A stretch of DNA of 10,324 nt from positions 1-10,324 of the forward strand of contig DKQD01000050.1 of NCBI GenBank assembly GCA_002474345.1. Direction: 5' to 3'. Positions 1-7,426 of the stretch are shown in pieces (position 1 is the stretch's first letter; each line of letters opens with the position of its first letter). The stretch comes from Bacteriovoracaceae bacterium UBA7317 (GTDB taxonomy: Bacteria > Bdellovibrionota > Bacteriovoracia > Bacteriovoracales > Bacteriovoracaceae). The notes beneath the pieces are model-generated. The model was not told the origin of the DNA, searched no databases, and saw only the letters and a program-made list of their open reading frames with translations. Position numbers and translations under genes: made by a program.

Positions 1-642
1 GGAAAAAAGATCTTTAAGATTTTGATCTCCAGGTTCTTTAAGAAGAAGCTCCTTTATCTCTTGAACAACCTCAGATAAAGGTAGCCCAACAACATTGGAG
101 TAAGAACCTACAATCCCTTTAATAAAAGTTAATGCTTGGCCTTGAATTCCGTATGCTCCAGCTTTATCCTTGTACTCCCCACTTTTAATATAATGATCCA
201 TGAGGTCTTCAGGGATAGGATAAAATTCAACTTTTGTCTCTTCATAAAAAGTCTTCATTTTTTTAAAGCCTTTGCCCTTTTCCCAAAAACCTAAGGCAAC
301 CCCAGTATAAACAGCATGAGTTGTTCCTGATAAAAAGCTAAGGGTTTTTATCGCTTCCTCTTCATTCACGGGTTTTCCAAAACACTGACCATCTTTGGAA
401 ACAATGGTATCTGCAGCTAATACTAAAGCACAGTCTACTTCTTCAGCATGTAGCCAACCCTCCAACGCAGAGCACTTCTTCTCCGCAATATCAACTGCCT
501 TATCTCCCGGATGATCACGAGAGCTTTTTTCATCAATAGGAATGGTCTTAACTGTGAAGGGAAATCCCAACCACTCCAACATCTCCCTGCGACGAGGACT
601 ACCACTTGCTAAAATAAATTGATATGACGTATTATTTTCCAT
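1..642 (-). CDS. maf: Maf family nucleoside triphosphate pyrophosphatase (YhdE-like dTTP/UTP type), 3' end cut by window edge
   Basis: Maf proteins hydrolyse non-canonical or surplus nucleoside triphosphates to monophosphate and pyrophosphate in the cytoplasm, and have been linked to septum control. Read on the minus strand from the ATG at 642-640, the frame is open for 214 codons to base 1 without a stop. Family motifs are all present: the N-terminal phosphate-binding loop SGSPRR (residues 13-18), AADTIV with the likely catalytic Asp78, DKAGAYGIQG (159-168), and YSNVVGLPL near residue 181. The AGAYGIQG form is typical of the YhdE branch, which prefers dTTP/UTP over the m7GTP-preferring YceF branch; that substrate assignment is by family. 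Maf proteins are usually about 190-210 residues, so little is missing and the stop probably lies just outside. The start overlaps the last 11 bases of the upstream FecR-like gene, which suggests translational coupling. A GGGGA lies about 13 bases before the ATG, rather far for an efficient independent ribosome site. Confidence 0.93.
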   Translation of the reverse strand, partial: MENNTSYQFILASGSPRRREMLEWLGFPFTVKTIPIDEKSSRDHPGDKAVDIAEKKCSALEGWLHAEEVDCALVLAADTIVSKDGQCFGKPVNEEEAIKTLSFLSGTTHAVYTGVALGFWEKGKGFKKMKTFYEETKVEFYPIPEDLMDHYIKSGEYKDKAGAYGIQGQALTFIKGIVGSYSNVVGLPLSEVVQEIKELLLKEPGDQNLKDLFS

Positions 643-2188
643 AGGCTTTTACTTTTCCCCAAAGAGGGTGACGCGTACTATTCAAAACCTCTTTATCACT
701 CTCAATTGAAGATGGGTAGGCTAAAGACTTATAATAGCTCTCCATCGCTTTTTTATAAAACCGACTATCATAAGTTATTGGGTGTATTCTTTCATTCCTT
801 TTGATAAATCTTTTTCTTAACTTCAAAGATTCTTTTAAAACAGTTGTTTCTACCCTTCTTGTATATTCCTTCAAATACTCTACTCTTTCCCTCATCTCCT
901 TTTTCTTGCTATTCCAACTTCTCCACAAGCGGTAGCCATAACGAAGGGCCAACTCCTTCGAAGTTAACCCTTTATTAAAAATAAAAGAAGAATAGCGTTT
1001 CAAAAAGGCTTCTCTTGCCAATAGTATCGTCGGTATCCTTTGAGTCAAAAATTCACTCATTAAAAACTTCTTATAAGCTGATGGCCCAAGCTCACTCAAG
1101 CTAGTTCCATTTTTATCGATCTCATACCACTGTCCTTCTTCAATTAAGTTTCCCTTATCATTTTCATAACCCCTTAAAAAAACTTCTGCTAGTAACGATT
1201 CAGGAGCTCCTTTTTCTTTTAAACCCAACTGCTTAAAGGTACGCCTTTTTAAAAAGGTTTCTCCTCCCAAAAGGACAATCATCTCAACTTTCAACCTTTC
1301 CCCAAAAAGAGTTCCGTTTGGCATGACGAGAAAAGCTATAGATCTTTTTGAATTGTATTGAGAAAAATTCTTCTTTATCTCAAGGTTTAGCCTTTTATAT
1401 TGGTTTAAAGTAGGAGAGGAATCTTCCAAATAAGAAAATAAGTCATTTTCATTAATTTCTTTCTTTTTTAATTTGGGCAATACCTCAAAGAGAGGGTGCG
1501 GATGAAAAAGTGAGTCTGTTTCCCTATCAACTTTTTCCTCAAAGGAAGATCCTTCTCGAGAAAGCCATAAAACATTGCCAAAATTAATTCGAGCGTGGAA
1601 AAAAACTTCGTTAGGACTTATATTTATTTCTCTCATGGTTATGGAAGTCTTTGGCGATACCCTAACCATTGTTCCATCCATTAGAAAAAGCCACAGGTAT
1701 GAATCTTTCTTAGTTTGAATTTCATCTCCCTCTCTAATTGCACTTCTAAACTGAATTTTATTTTTCCCCAACCCTCTATAAAGGAAACACTCACCTCTAC
1801 AATCCATTACATAACCAACAAGTTCTTTGAGACTTCTTTCTCTTTTTAGTCGTTCCCAAGGAGGAAACTTTTCCCTTTTCTCGTATTTTTCCTTCCACTT
1901 TTTAAAGCTTAACCATTTTTTATGATCCAAGACATCCCATTCAATGAGACTTCTCTTATGCCCCTTAAAGTAAGCCTCTCCTGCTTTTCCCAAATTCAAA
2001 AAGACCATCATTGAAAAAGTGAGCATAAAGAATATTGCGCAAAGAGTCTTTCTCACTATTATTGCCTCCAAGTAAAGGTCCACTTTGGGAAGACCGACCT
2101 TACGTTTCAAGCTCCTAAAGCCCTCATAATAACGCATAAAGTCCTCACATTCTTGGAAAGAACTCTTTTTCCTAAGTTTTGGCGTCAT
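632..2188 (-). CDS. Single-pass membrane protein with FecR-like periplasmic domain, function unknown
   Basis: A 518-residue protein that I cannot assign to a named family over its full length. A basic N-terminal part (residues 1-46) precedes one hydrophobic segment at about 47-67. The arginine and lysine at 46-47 predict an inside N-terminus and an outside C-terminus. After a Lys/Glu-rich spacer, residues about 122-190 look like a FecR domain: a small beta repeat with EGDEIQT (153-159), a hydrophobic strand, then DGT (171-173) and VSPKTSI. FecR domains occur in iron-signalling anti-sigma factors but also in many unrelated envelope proteins. No FecI-type sigma factor or TonB receptor is adjacent, so an iron role is not supported. 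The remaining roughly 300 residues are Lys/Arg/Glu-rich, with no motif I recognise. The ATG at 2188 follows a modest AGAGAG; a later start would shorten the cytoplasmic tail but keep the membrane helix. maf follows with an 11-base overlap; ileS diverges upstream. Confidence 0.7.
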   Translation of the reverse strand: MTPKLRKKSSFQECEDFMRYYEGFRSLKRKVGLPKVDLYLEAIIVRKTLCAIFFMLTFSMMVFLNLGKAGEAYFKGHKRSLIEWDVLDHKKWLSFKKWKEKYEKREKFPPWERLKRERSLKELVGYVMDCRGECFLYRGLGKNKIQFRSAIREGDEIQTKKDSYLWLFLMDGTMVRVSPKTSITMREINISPNEVFFHARINFGNVLWLSREGSSFEEKVDRETDSLFHPHPLFEVLPKLKKKEINENDLFSYLEDSSPTLNQYKRLNLEIKKNFSQYNSKRSIAFLVMPNGTLFGERLKVEMIVLLGGETFLKRRTFKQLGLKEKGAPESLLAEVFLRGYENDKGNLIEEGQWYEIDKNGTSLSELGPSAYKKFLMSEFLTQRIPTILLAREAFLKRYSSFIFNKGLTSKELALRYGYRLWRSWNSKKKEMRERVEYLKEYTRRVETTVLKESLKLRKRFIKRNERIHPITYDSRFYKKAMESYYKSLAYPSSIESDKEVLNSTRHPLWGKVKAYGK

Positions 2189-2257
2189 TACTCTCTACAC
2201 AACTCGCCATCAGGCCGGTAGTATCCCTCGGTTATAAGTTTAAGAGGGGGAGCAAAA
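2189..2257. promoter_or_regulatory. Divergent intergenic region between the FecR-like gene and ileS
   Basis: These 69 bases must carry the 5' signals for both divergent genes unless promoters lie inside the coding regions. For ileS, the sequence TATAAG at 2233-2238 is a fair -10 candidate, but no convincing -35 lies 16-18 bases upstream. The region is too short for a T-box leader of the kind that controls ileS in many Firmicutes, and I see no such structure. The ileS ribosome site, AGAGGGGG at 2243-2250, leaves 7 bases to the GTG. For the minus-strand gene, only weak -10-like sequences are visible. Confidence 0.4.
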
Positions 2258-5200
2258 GTGTCAGAAAAAAATAGCCAAGAACAACAAGAGTCATTTTCTT
2301 TCGTAGAAACGGAAAAAAATATTCTGCGTTATTGGGAGAAAGAAAAAGCATTTGAAAAATCTCTTGAGCTGACCAGAGATAAAAAGCCCTATATTTTTTA
2401 CGATGGACCTCCTTTTGCTACTGGGCTTCCTCACCATGGCCACCTCGTTGCTTCGACTATTAAAGATATTATTCCACGCTATTTCACAATGAAGGGCTTC
2501 TACATAGAAAGGCGTTTTGGATGGGATTGTCATGGTCTCCCTATTGAATACGAAATTGACAAAAAGATGGGTATGTCTGCTCAAGACACTATTAAAAAGA
2601 TTGGAATTAAAGCCTACAATGATGAATGCAGAGGAATTGTTCAACGTTTTTCAAAAGAATGGGAAACAACGATCAAAAGAATAGGTCGTTGGGTAGACTT
2701 TGAGAATGATTACAAAACAATGGACCCAGACTTTATGGAATCAGTTTGGTGGGTTCTCAAACAACTCTGGGACAAAGACCTCGTTTATCAAGGAACAAAG
2801 GTTGTTCCTTTTTCTGCTACTTTAGGTACAGGCCTTTCAAACCATGAAGCTTCTTCTAACTACGCTGATGTTCAAGACCCGGCCATTACTGTCCTATTTG
2901 AACTTGATGAAGCTCTAGGAAAAGATGAGAAAACCTATCTCGCCGCATGGACTACAACTCCTTGGACACTTCCTTCCAACCTTGGACTCTGTCTTGGGGC
3001 CGATATTGACTATGTTAAAGTTTTTGACGAGGACAAAAAAATTAATATGGTTCTTGCTAAAGACAGACTTGAAGCAGTGAAAGGTAAGAAAAGAAAATTA
3101 AAAGTTCTGGAAACGTTTAAGGGAGATGCTCTTAAAGGCAAAACATACAAGCCACTCTTTCCTTTCTTTTCCGATTACAAAGAAAAAGGGGCTTTTCAAA
3201 TTTTTAATGACGGCTATGTAACAACTGATAGTGGTACAGGTATAGTCCACCTTGCTCCCGATTTTGGTGAGGACGATAACAGGGTTATGAAGTCAGAGGG
3301 CCTCTACTTTAATGCATGCCCAGTCGACGACAAGGGACACTTCACACAGCCCGTTACCGATTATGAAGGTACTATGGTGAAGGATGCTGACAAACAAATT
3401 ATAAAAGATCTTAAAGAAAGCGGAAAACTTTATGATCAAGGCGTGATTGTTCACTCTTACCCTCATTGCCCTAGATCCAATACTCCCCTTATCTATCGCT
3501 CAATTCCCCAATGGTATGTAAAAGTTGAAACTATTAAAGATAAAATTATTGCTGCAAACAAAGAGATTCACTGGGTACCAGACCACATAAAAGAGGGTCG
3601 TTTTGGCAAGTGGCTTGAAGGTGCTAGAGATTGGGCAATCTCAAGAAATAGAGTTTTTGGAACACCTATCCCAATATGGATCAATGAAACTACAGGAAAT
3701 AGGGTATGCATTGGTTCTATAAAAGAGCTTGAAGACTATACAGGTGAAAAAGTCAATGACCTTCACAGAGAAAACATCGACCATTTGACCTTTTCTATTG
3801 AAGGTGAAGAGGGAACTTACAAAAGAATTACTGAGGTTCTTGACTGCTGGTTTGAATCTGGGTCCATGCCTTATGCTCAAATTCACTACCCTTTTGAAAA
3901 TAAAGATGTTTTTGAGCAAGGTTTCCCGGCTGAGTTTATCGCCGAAGGCTTAGACCAGACGAGAGGATGGTTCTACACCCTTACTGTTTTGGCCGCTGCT
4001 CTTTATGATAAGCCTGCTTTTAAGAATGTTATCGTAAATGGTCTTGTCATGGCAGAAGATGGCAAAAAAATGTCCAAAAGTCTTAAAAACTATACAGCTC
4101 CTGACAAAATCATGGACACCTATGGAGCTGATGCTCTCAGGCTTTACCTCATCAACTCCGGTCTTGTTAAAGGTGAAGAACAAAGGTTTGCTGACTCTGG
4201 TGTAAAAGACATGGTAAGAAGGGCCCTTCTTCCATGGCTTAACTCATTCAAGTTTTTTCAAACCTACGCTTCCATTGACCAATGGAATGCAGATAAGGAC
4301 CTCACTTTTGGAGAAAATATAACAGACCGCTGGATCCTTTCTAACCTTCAAACTTTAAAGAAAAATATTTCAAGAGAAATGGAAGGTTATAGGCTCTACA
4401 ATGTTGTTCCTGCGCTTTTCACTTTCATTGAAGACCTTACCAATTGGTATATTAGATTAAATAGATCCAGATTCTGGGGTGAAGGCCTCTCTCAAGATAA
4501 AAAAGAAGCCTACTCAACGTTATATACAGCTGTAAAAGAGCTTAGCGTAGCTATGGCACCATTTAGTCCTTTTCTTTCAGAATACATCTATCAGGAGCTT
4601 AAAAAGTTTGGTCAATTAGATCTGCTTGGTTCTGTTCACCACTGCTCCTACCCAGTTCCCAATGAAGACTTTATTGACTCAACTCTTGAAGATGCCATGG
4701 GGAGAATGCAACAAATTATCCTTCTTGGAAGGCAAAAGAGAAACAAGACAAACATTAAAGTTAAAACACCACTTTCAAAACTTACCGTTATACATAAAGA
4801 CCAGGACCTTCTCAAGGAAATTTCCAAGCTTGAAGGGTACATCAAGGCAGAGCTTAATGTTAAGGAACTTCTTTACTCAGAAAATGAGGGTCAGTTTATT
4901 AAGCTTTATGCAAAACCAAACAGCCCTGTTCTAGGCAAAAGGTTTGGAAAAAGCTTCGGAAAAATTAGAAAGTCTATTTCCGAACTTAAAGCTGAAGACC
5001 TTATGAATTTAGAAGAAAAAGGTGAAATTGAATTACTGGGAGAAAAACTTTCTGCTTCAGATATTTTGGTTTTTAGAGAGGCTAAGGAAGGGAGCGATGC
5101 AATATCAAACCGTCATATTTCTATTGAGCTTGATTGTACTTTGAACGAAGAACTTATTTCTGAAGGACTCGCCAGAGAAGTGGTAAACAGAATACAGAAA

Positions 5201-5413
5201 TCAAGAAAAGAGCTTGGGTTTAACGTCTCTGATAGAATTCAAATCACTTACCAAGGAAGTGATAAATTATCTCATGTAATAAATATTCACAGAGAGTACA
5301 TATCAAAGGAAACTTTAGCAGTTTCTCTTGAGCAAGGAACCCTTACAAACCCTACTCCACTTGAGTATTCCATTGAATCAATGGACCTATCACTCTCCAT
5401 CGATAAAGCCTAA
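2258..5413 (+). CDS. ileS: Isoleucyl-tRNA synthetase, eukaryotic-like type (IleRS2 class)
   Basis: Cytoplasmic class I aminoacyl-tRNA synthetase that charges tRNA-Ile with isoleucine. The 1051 residues show the class I signature HHGH at 59-62 and KMSKS at 604-608. The CP1 editing domain between them has TTTPWTLPSN (232-241) and HLAPDFGEDD (331-340). Motifs such as GWDCHGLPIEYEID, RDWAISRNR, DCWFESGSMPYAQ and LDQTRGWFYTL are intact and resemble the cytosolic eukaryotic enzyme more than E. coli IleS. The CP1 segment reads HCPRS where the bacterial type usually has a CWRC pair, and the C-terminus lacks the Cys-rich zinc module of bacterial IleRS1. Both traits fit the IleRS2 class, which is generally resistant to mupirocin. 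HHGH keeps the standard H-x-G-H pattern, so the altered signature reported in hyper-resistant IleRS2 is absent. The start is a GTG chosen because AGAGGGGG lies 7 bases upstream and the residues following align with family N-termini. A terminator follows directly. Confidence 0.97.
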   Translation: MSEKNSQEQQESFSFVETEKNILRYWEKEKAFEKSLELTRDKKPYIFYDGPPFATGLPHHGHLVASTIKDIIPRYFTMKGFYIERRFGWDCHGLPIEYEIDKKMGMSAQDTIKKIGIKAYNDECRGIVQRFSKEWETTIKRIGRWVDFENDYKTMDPDFMESVWWVLKQLWDKDLVYQGTKVVPFSATLGTGLSNHEASSNYADVQDPAITVLFELDEALGKDEKTYLAAWTTTPWTLPSNLGLCLGADIDYVKVFDEDKKINMVLAKDRLEAVKGKKRKLKVLETFKGDALKGKTYKPLFPFFSDYKEKGAFQIFNDGYVTTDSGTGIVHLAPDFGEDDNRVMKSEGLYFNACPVDDKGHFTQPVTDYEGTMVKDADKQIIKDLKESGKLYDQGVIVHSYPHCPRSNTPLIYRSIPQWYVKVETIKDKIIAANKEIHWVPDHIKEGRFGKWLEGARDWAISRNRVFGTPIPIWINETTGNRVCIGSIKELEDYTGEKVNDLHRENIDHLTFSIEGEEGTYKRITEVLDCWFESGSMPYAQIHYPFENKDVFEQGFPAEFIAEGLDQTRGWFYTLTVLAAALYDKPAFKNVIVNGLVMAEDGKKMSKSLKNYTAPDKIMDTYGADALRLYLINSGLVKGEEQRFADSGVKDMVRRALLPWLNSFKFFQTYASIDQWNADKDLTFGENITDRWILSNLQTLKKNISREMEGYRLYNVVPALFTFIEDLTNWYIRLNRSRFWGEGLSQDKKEAYSTLYTAVKELSVAMAPFSPFLSEYIYQELKKFGQLDLLGSVHHCSYPVPNEDFIDSTLEDAMGRMQQIILLGRQKRNKTNIKVKTPLSKLTVIHKDQDLLKEISKLEGYIKAELNVKELLYSENEGQFIKLYAKPNSPVLGKRFGKSFGKIRKSISELKAEDLMNLEEKGEIELLGEKLSASDILVFREAKEGSDAISNRHISIELDCTLNEELISEGLAREVVNRIQKSRKELGFNVSDRIQITYQGSDKLSHVINIHREYISKETLAVSLEQGTLTNPTPLEYSIESMDLSLSIDKA

Positions 5414-5430
5414 AATTTTCTTTTCTAATA

Positions 5431-5476
5431 AAAAGCTCCAAAACCCCTAAAATAGGGGTGGGGCTTTTCGTTTTTT
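5431..5476 (+). terminator. Rho-independent terminator after ileS
   Basis: A two-part stem is visible. The outer arms are AAAAGCTCC (5431-5439) and GGGGCTTTT (5460-5468), with one G-T pair. The inner arms are ACCCCTA (5443-5449) and TAGGGGT (5453-5459), closed by an AAA loop, with an unpaired AAA on the 5' side between the two stems. A six-T run at 5471-5476 follows. It begins 17 bases after the ileS stop and should end the ileS transcript before the exported-protein gene. Confidence 0.9.
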
Positions 5477-5503
5477 GACATTGCCTTTCAATTAAAAGAC
5501 AAT
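5475..5503 (+). promoter_or_regulatory. Predicted sigma70-type promoter for the exported protein gene
   Basis: A perfect -35 TTGACA at 5475-5480 is followed by 17 bases and a -10-like GACAAT at 5498-5503 (four of six consensus bases). Its first two T residues belong to the U-run of the ileS terminator. Transcription would start around 5510, the A of the ATG, so the predicted mRNA has essentially no leader. In agreement, no good Shine-Dalgarno sequence precedes this start codon. Confidence 0.6.
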
Positions 5504-5509
5504 CCGACT

Positions 5510-6361
5510 ATGAAGATTCTAAAATTCACCATTTCTCTTATCTCTTTATTATGTTTCCTATTTCTGGGACAAAACGCATTATCCTATCCTTATTACTACT
5601 TTGAAAAAAAAAATAACCTCATTTCAAGCCGTGAATTCAATAGGTATATCAAACCTCAAATTAGAAGCATTGTGGCTGAATATTATTTTATTTTAAAAAA
5701 GATGGATCCTTTTCATGGGCAATCCATAACCTTTCAAAATCATTTCAATCAAATTTACTCAAATTGGGAAATGGAATCAAAAAAGTGTTTTGCCGCCAAA
5801 GACTTTTTATGTGAGAAAGCCTTTAAAACCCTTCACTCTAAGCTTATTAAGTTTGACAAAAAAACATTCATATTTCTTACCTCAAAAGTAGACCCAAAAA
5901 AAAGCAACCTTGAAGCAAAGCTGAAGTTAAATGAACAATTGGGAATAATCCAAAATTATAATTATAGAGCCTTACATCTACTTGAAGAGTACCTCCTTCT
6001 TAAATTAAACGACGAATCACTTTACTCAAAGAAAAAATGGGAAAAAATAAGAAACCTTCTTCAAAAAATATCCATTCATTCAGGAAACCTATTAACCCTT
6101 TTTCTCGATGAAAAAATGAAGAAAAACTTTGAGTTTCTAAGGGTAAACTTTATACAAAACCTTGAGAGAAAAGTCGTCATAGAAAAGGACTCCTCCTATA
6201 TACTTTCTCGTTTGGGGGACCTCAACTTAGCATGGAACTCTTTTCATATGAGGGTTTCTAAAGGAAACCATAAACTAAATAATAATTCGAAAAAAACACT
6301 TAAAAATATGCACAGTCGGTGGAACTCAATTTTAAAAATTATTTTGGCAAAACCCAATTAG
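5510..6361 (+). CDS. Exported protein of unknown function
   Basis: A 283-residue protein I do not recognise. Residues 1-25 form a typical Sec signal peptide: MKILK, a hydrophobic core rich in Leu/Ile/Phe, then QNALS with likely cleavage before YPYYY. There is no lipobox at the end of the core, because Cys15 lies inside it, so a soluble periplasmic or secreted product is more likely than a lipoprotein. The mature part is Lys-rich, appears largely helical, and has two cysteines (93 and 101) close enough to form a disulfide. No enzyme motif is visible. The gene looks more AT-rich than ileS beside it, with a run of ten A residues at 5604-5613 encoding residues 32-35. The upstream terminator and close promoter suggest independent transcription from ileS. 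The methyltransferase gene follows after 41 bases with no terminator between, so the two may share a transcript. Confidence 0.75.
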   Translation: MKILKFTISLISLLCFLFLGQNALSYPYYYFEKKNNLISSREFNRYIKPQIRSIVAEYYFILKKMDPFHGQSITFQNHFNQIYSNWEMESKKCFAAKDFLCEKAFKTLHSKLIKFDKKTFIFLTSKVDPKKSNLEAKLKLNEQLGIIQNYNYRALHLLEEYLLLKLNDESLYSKKKWEKIRNLLQKISIHSGNLLTLFLDEKMKKNFEFLRVNFIQNLERKVVIEKDSSYILSRLGDLNLAWNSFHMRVSKGNHKLNNNSKKTLKNMHSRWNSILKIILAKPN

Positions 6362-6402
6362 TCTTAACTGAAAATTAAAAAATGTATTAAAAAGGAATTT
6401 TT

Positions 6403-7038
6403 ATGTTAGTTACTGACTCTAAAATACACGAATACTGTATTCAAAAAAGTAATAGACCTTCAAAAACTTGCCAAGACCTTGAAGAGTATACAAAAAATAA
6501 TGTTCCTTACTCACAGATGCTTATTGGAGAACTAGAAGCATCTCTACTCGGTTTTCTACTAAGGTCAATTAAGGCAAAAAATGTTTTGGAATTTGGAACT
6601 TTCACAGGATACTCTGCTCTTTGTATGGCCGAAAACCTTCCAAACGACGGCTTAGTTGTTACTCTAGATATTAACTCTGAAACAGTTGGAATAGCTAAGC
6701 GCTTTTGGGAGGACTCGGCTCATGGACACAAAATTCAATCCATTATAGGACCTGCTTTAGAGACAGTTAAAACGCTAGATAAAACTTTTGATTTCATTTT
6801 CATTGATGCTGATAAGGTTCATTACCTCGACTATCTTGAGGCAGGCCTAAAAGTTCTTTCACCAAGAGGAATTATTGCGGTAGATAACGTCCTTTGGAGT
6901 GGAAAAGTTCTTGATCAAAACAATCAGGACCAAAACACCCAAGCCATTCAAAAAATCAATAATTTCATTTCAGAAAATACAGATGTTTACGGGACTCTTC
7001 TACCGGTAAGAGACGGCATCTTCCTCATTCAAAAGTAA
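6403..7038 (+). CDS. SAM-dependent O-methyltransferase, class I caffeoyl-CoA OMT-like (family 3)
   Basis: Transfers a methyl group from S-adenosylmethionine to a hydroxyl group, usually of a catechol-like substrate, with a divalent metal ion. The natural substrate of most bacterial members, including this one, is not known. The 211 residues match the family's usual 200-240. SAM motif I is VLEFGTFTGYS (61-71), and LDI with Asp89 would bind the ribose. FDFIFIDADK (129-138) and AVDNVLWSGKV (159-169) supply the metal ligands expected from the plant enzyme: Asp135, Asp161 and Asn162. There is no signal peptide, so it is cytoplasmic. The ATG follows AAAGGA at 6391-6396 with a 6-base gap, a good ribosome site. 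It lies 41 bases after the exported-protein gene. Only weak promoter-like sequence is seen between, so co-transcription is possible. It converges on the receiver gene with 9 bases between stop codons. Confidence 0.9.
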   Translation: MLVTDSKIHEYCIQKSNRPSKTCQDLEEYTKNNVPYSQMLIGELEASLLGFLLRSIKAKNVLEFGTFTGYSALCMAENLPNDGLVVTLDINSETVGIAKRFWEDSAHGHKIQSIIGPALETVKTLDKTFDFIFIDADKVHYLDYLEAGLKVLSPRGIIAVDNVLWSGKVLDQNNQDQNTQAIQKINNFISENTDVYGTLLPVRDGIFLIQK

Positions 7039-7047
7039 ATCATTAGC

Positions 7048-7419
7048 TCAGTTCAAGCCTTCAAGTGCCTTGTCGACAACTGACTTAAGGTCATCGAGGA
7101 TTATTGGCTTTCCTAGAAAGTGGACATTATCAAGTCCTTCAGTACACCTCTTGGCCGGTTCAGAAAAAGCCGAGATTATGATGACTGGGGTTCCTTTATT
7201 TGGCCCATCTTTTTCTCTAAGGGACTGGATAAGACCTCCGCCATTCATGATAGGCATTTGGAAATCTGTCAAAATGAGGTCAAACTGAGTATTGATCGCC
7301 ATTAAAAAGGCATCTAACCCATTCTTAGCAGAAGAGACCTCATGCCCTCCCTCTTTAAGGAAGTCACTTAAAATAGAATGGATAAATTTTTCGTCGTCGA
7401 CGCAAAGTATCTTTTTCAT
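7048..7419 (-). CDS. Stand-alone response regulator receiver protein (CheY-like)
   Basis: A 123-residue single-domain phospho-receiver of two-component signalling, with no DNA-binding or enzymatic output domain. All key residues are present: the acidic pair Asp8-Asp9 in ILCVDDE, the phospho-acceptor Asp52 in LTDFQMP, Ser83 at the switch threonine/serine position, and Lys104-Pro105 in FLGKP. It would act by binding a partner or relaying phosphate. No histidine kinase lies in the window, so its partner is unknown. The frame is open 20 codons further upstream to 7479, but that extension would begin inside the T-run of the neighbouring terminator, and MKKILCVDDE is the normal receiver N-terminus. 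I therefore chose the ATG at 7419. GGAG lies only 2 bases before this ATG, too close for normal use. The gene seems to have its own promoter and possibly a leaderless message. Confidence 0.92.
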   Translation of the reverse strand: MKKILCVDDEKFIHSILSDFLKEGGHEVSSAKNGLDAFLMAINTQFDLILTDFQMPIMNGGGLIQSLREKDGPNKGTPVIIISAFSEPAKRCTEGLDNVHFLGKPIILDDLKSVVDKALEGLN

Positions 7420-7426
7420 AACTCCA

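Noticed and set aside
632..2188. FecR-like gene as part of a FecI/FecR iron-signalling system
   Set aside because: No sigma factor or TonB-dependent receptor is adjacent, and the long C-terminal region does not fit a classic FecR anti-sigma factor.
2189..2257. T-box or other amino-acid-responsive leader before ileS
   Set aside because: The whole intergenic region is 69 bases, too short, and has no T-box core or specifier structure.
2291..2644. Open frames on the opposite strand of ileS (also 3641-3919, 3950-4183, 4648-4845) and in another frame (4626-4934)
   Set aside because: They lie wholly inside a clearly coding ileS with intact motifs, lack ribosome sites, and their translations have no recognisable domain.
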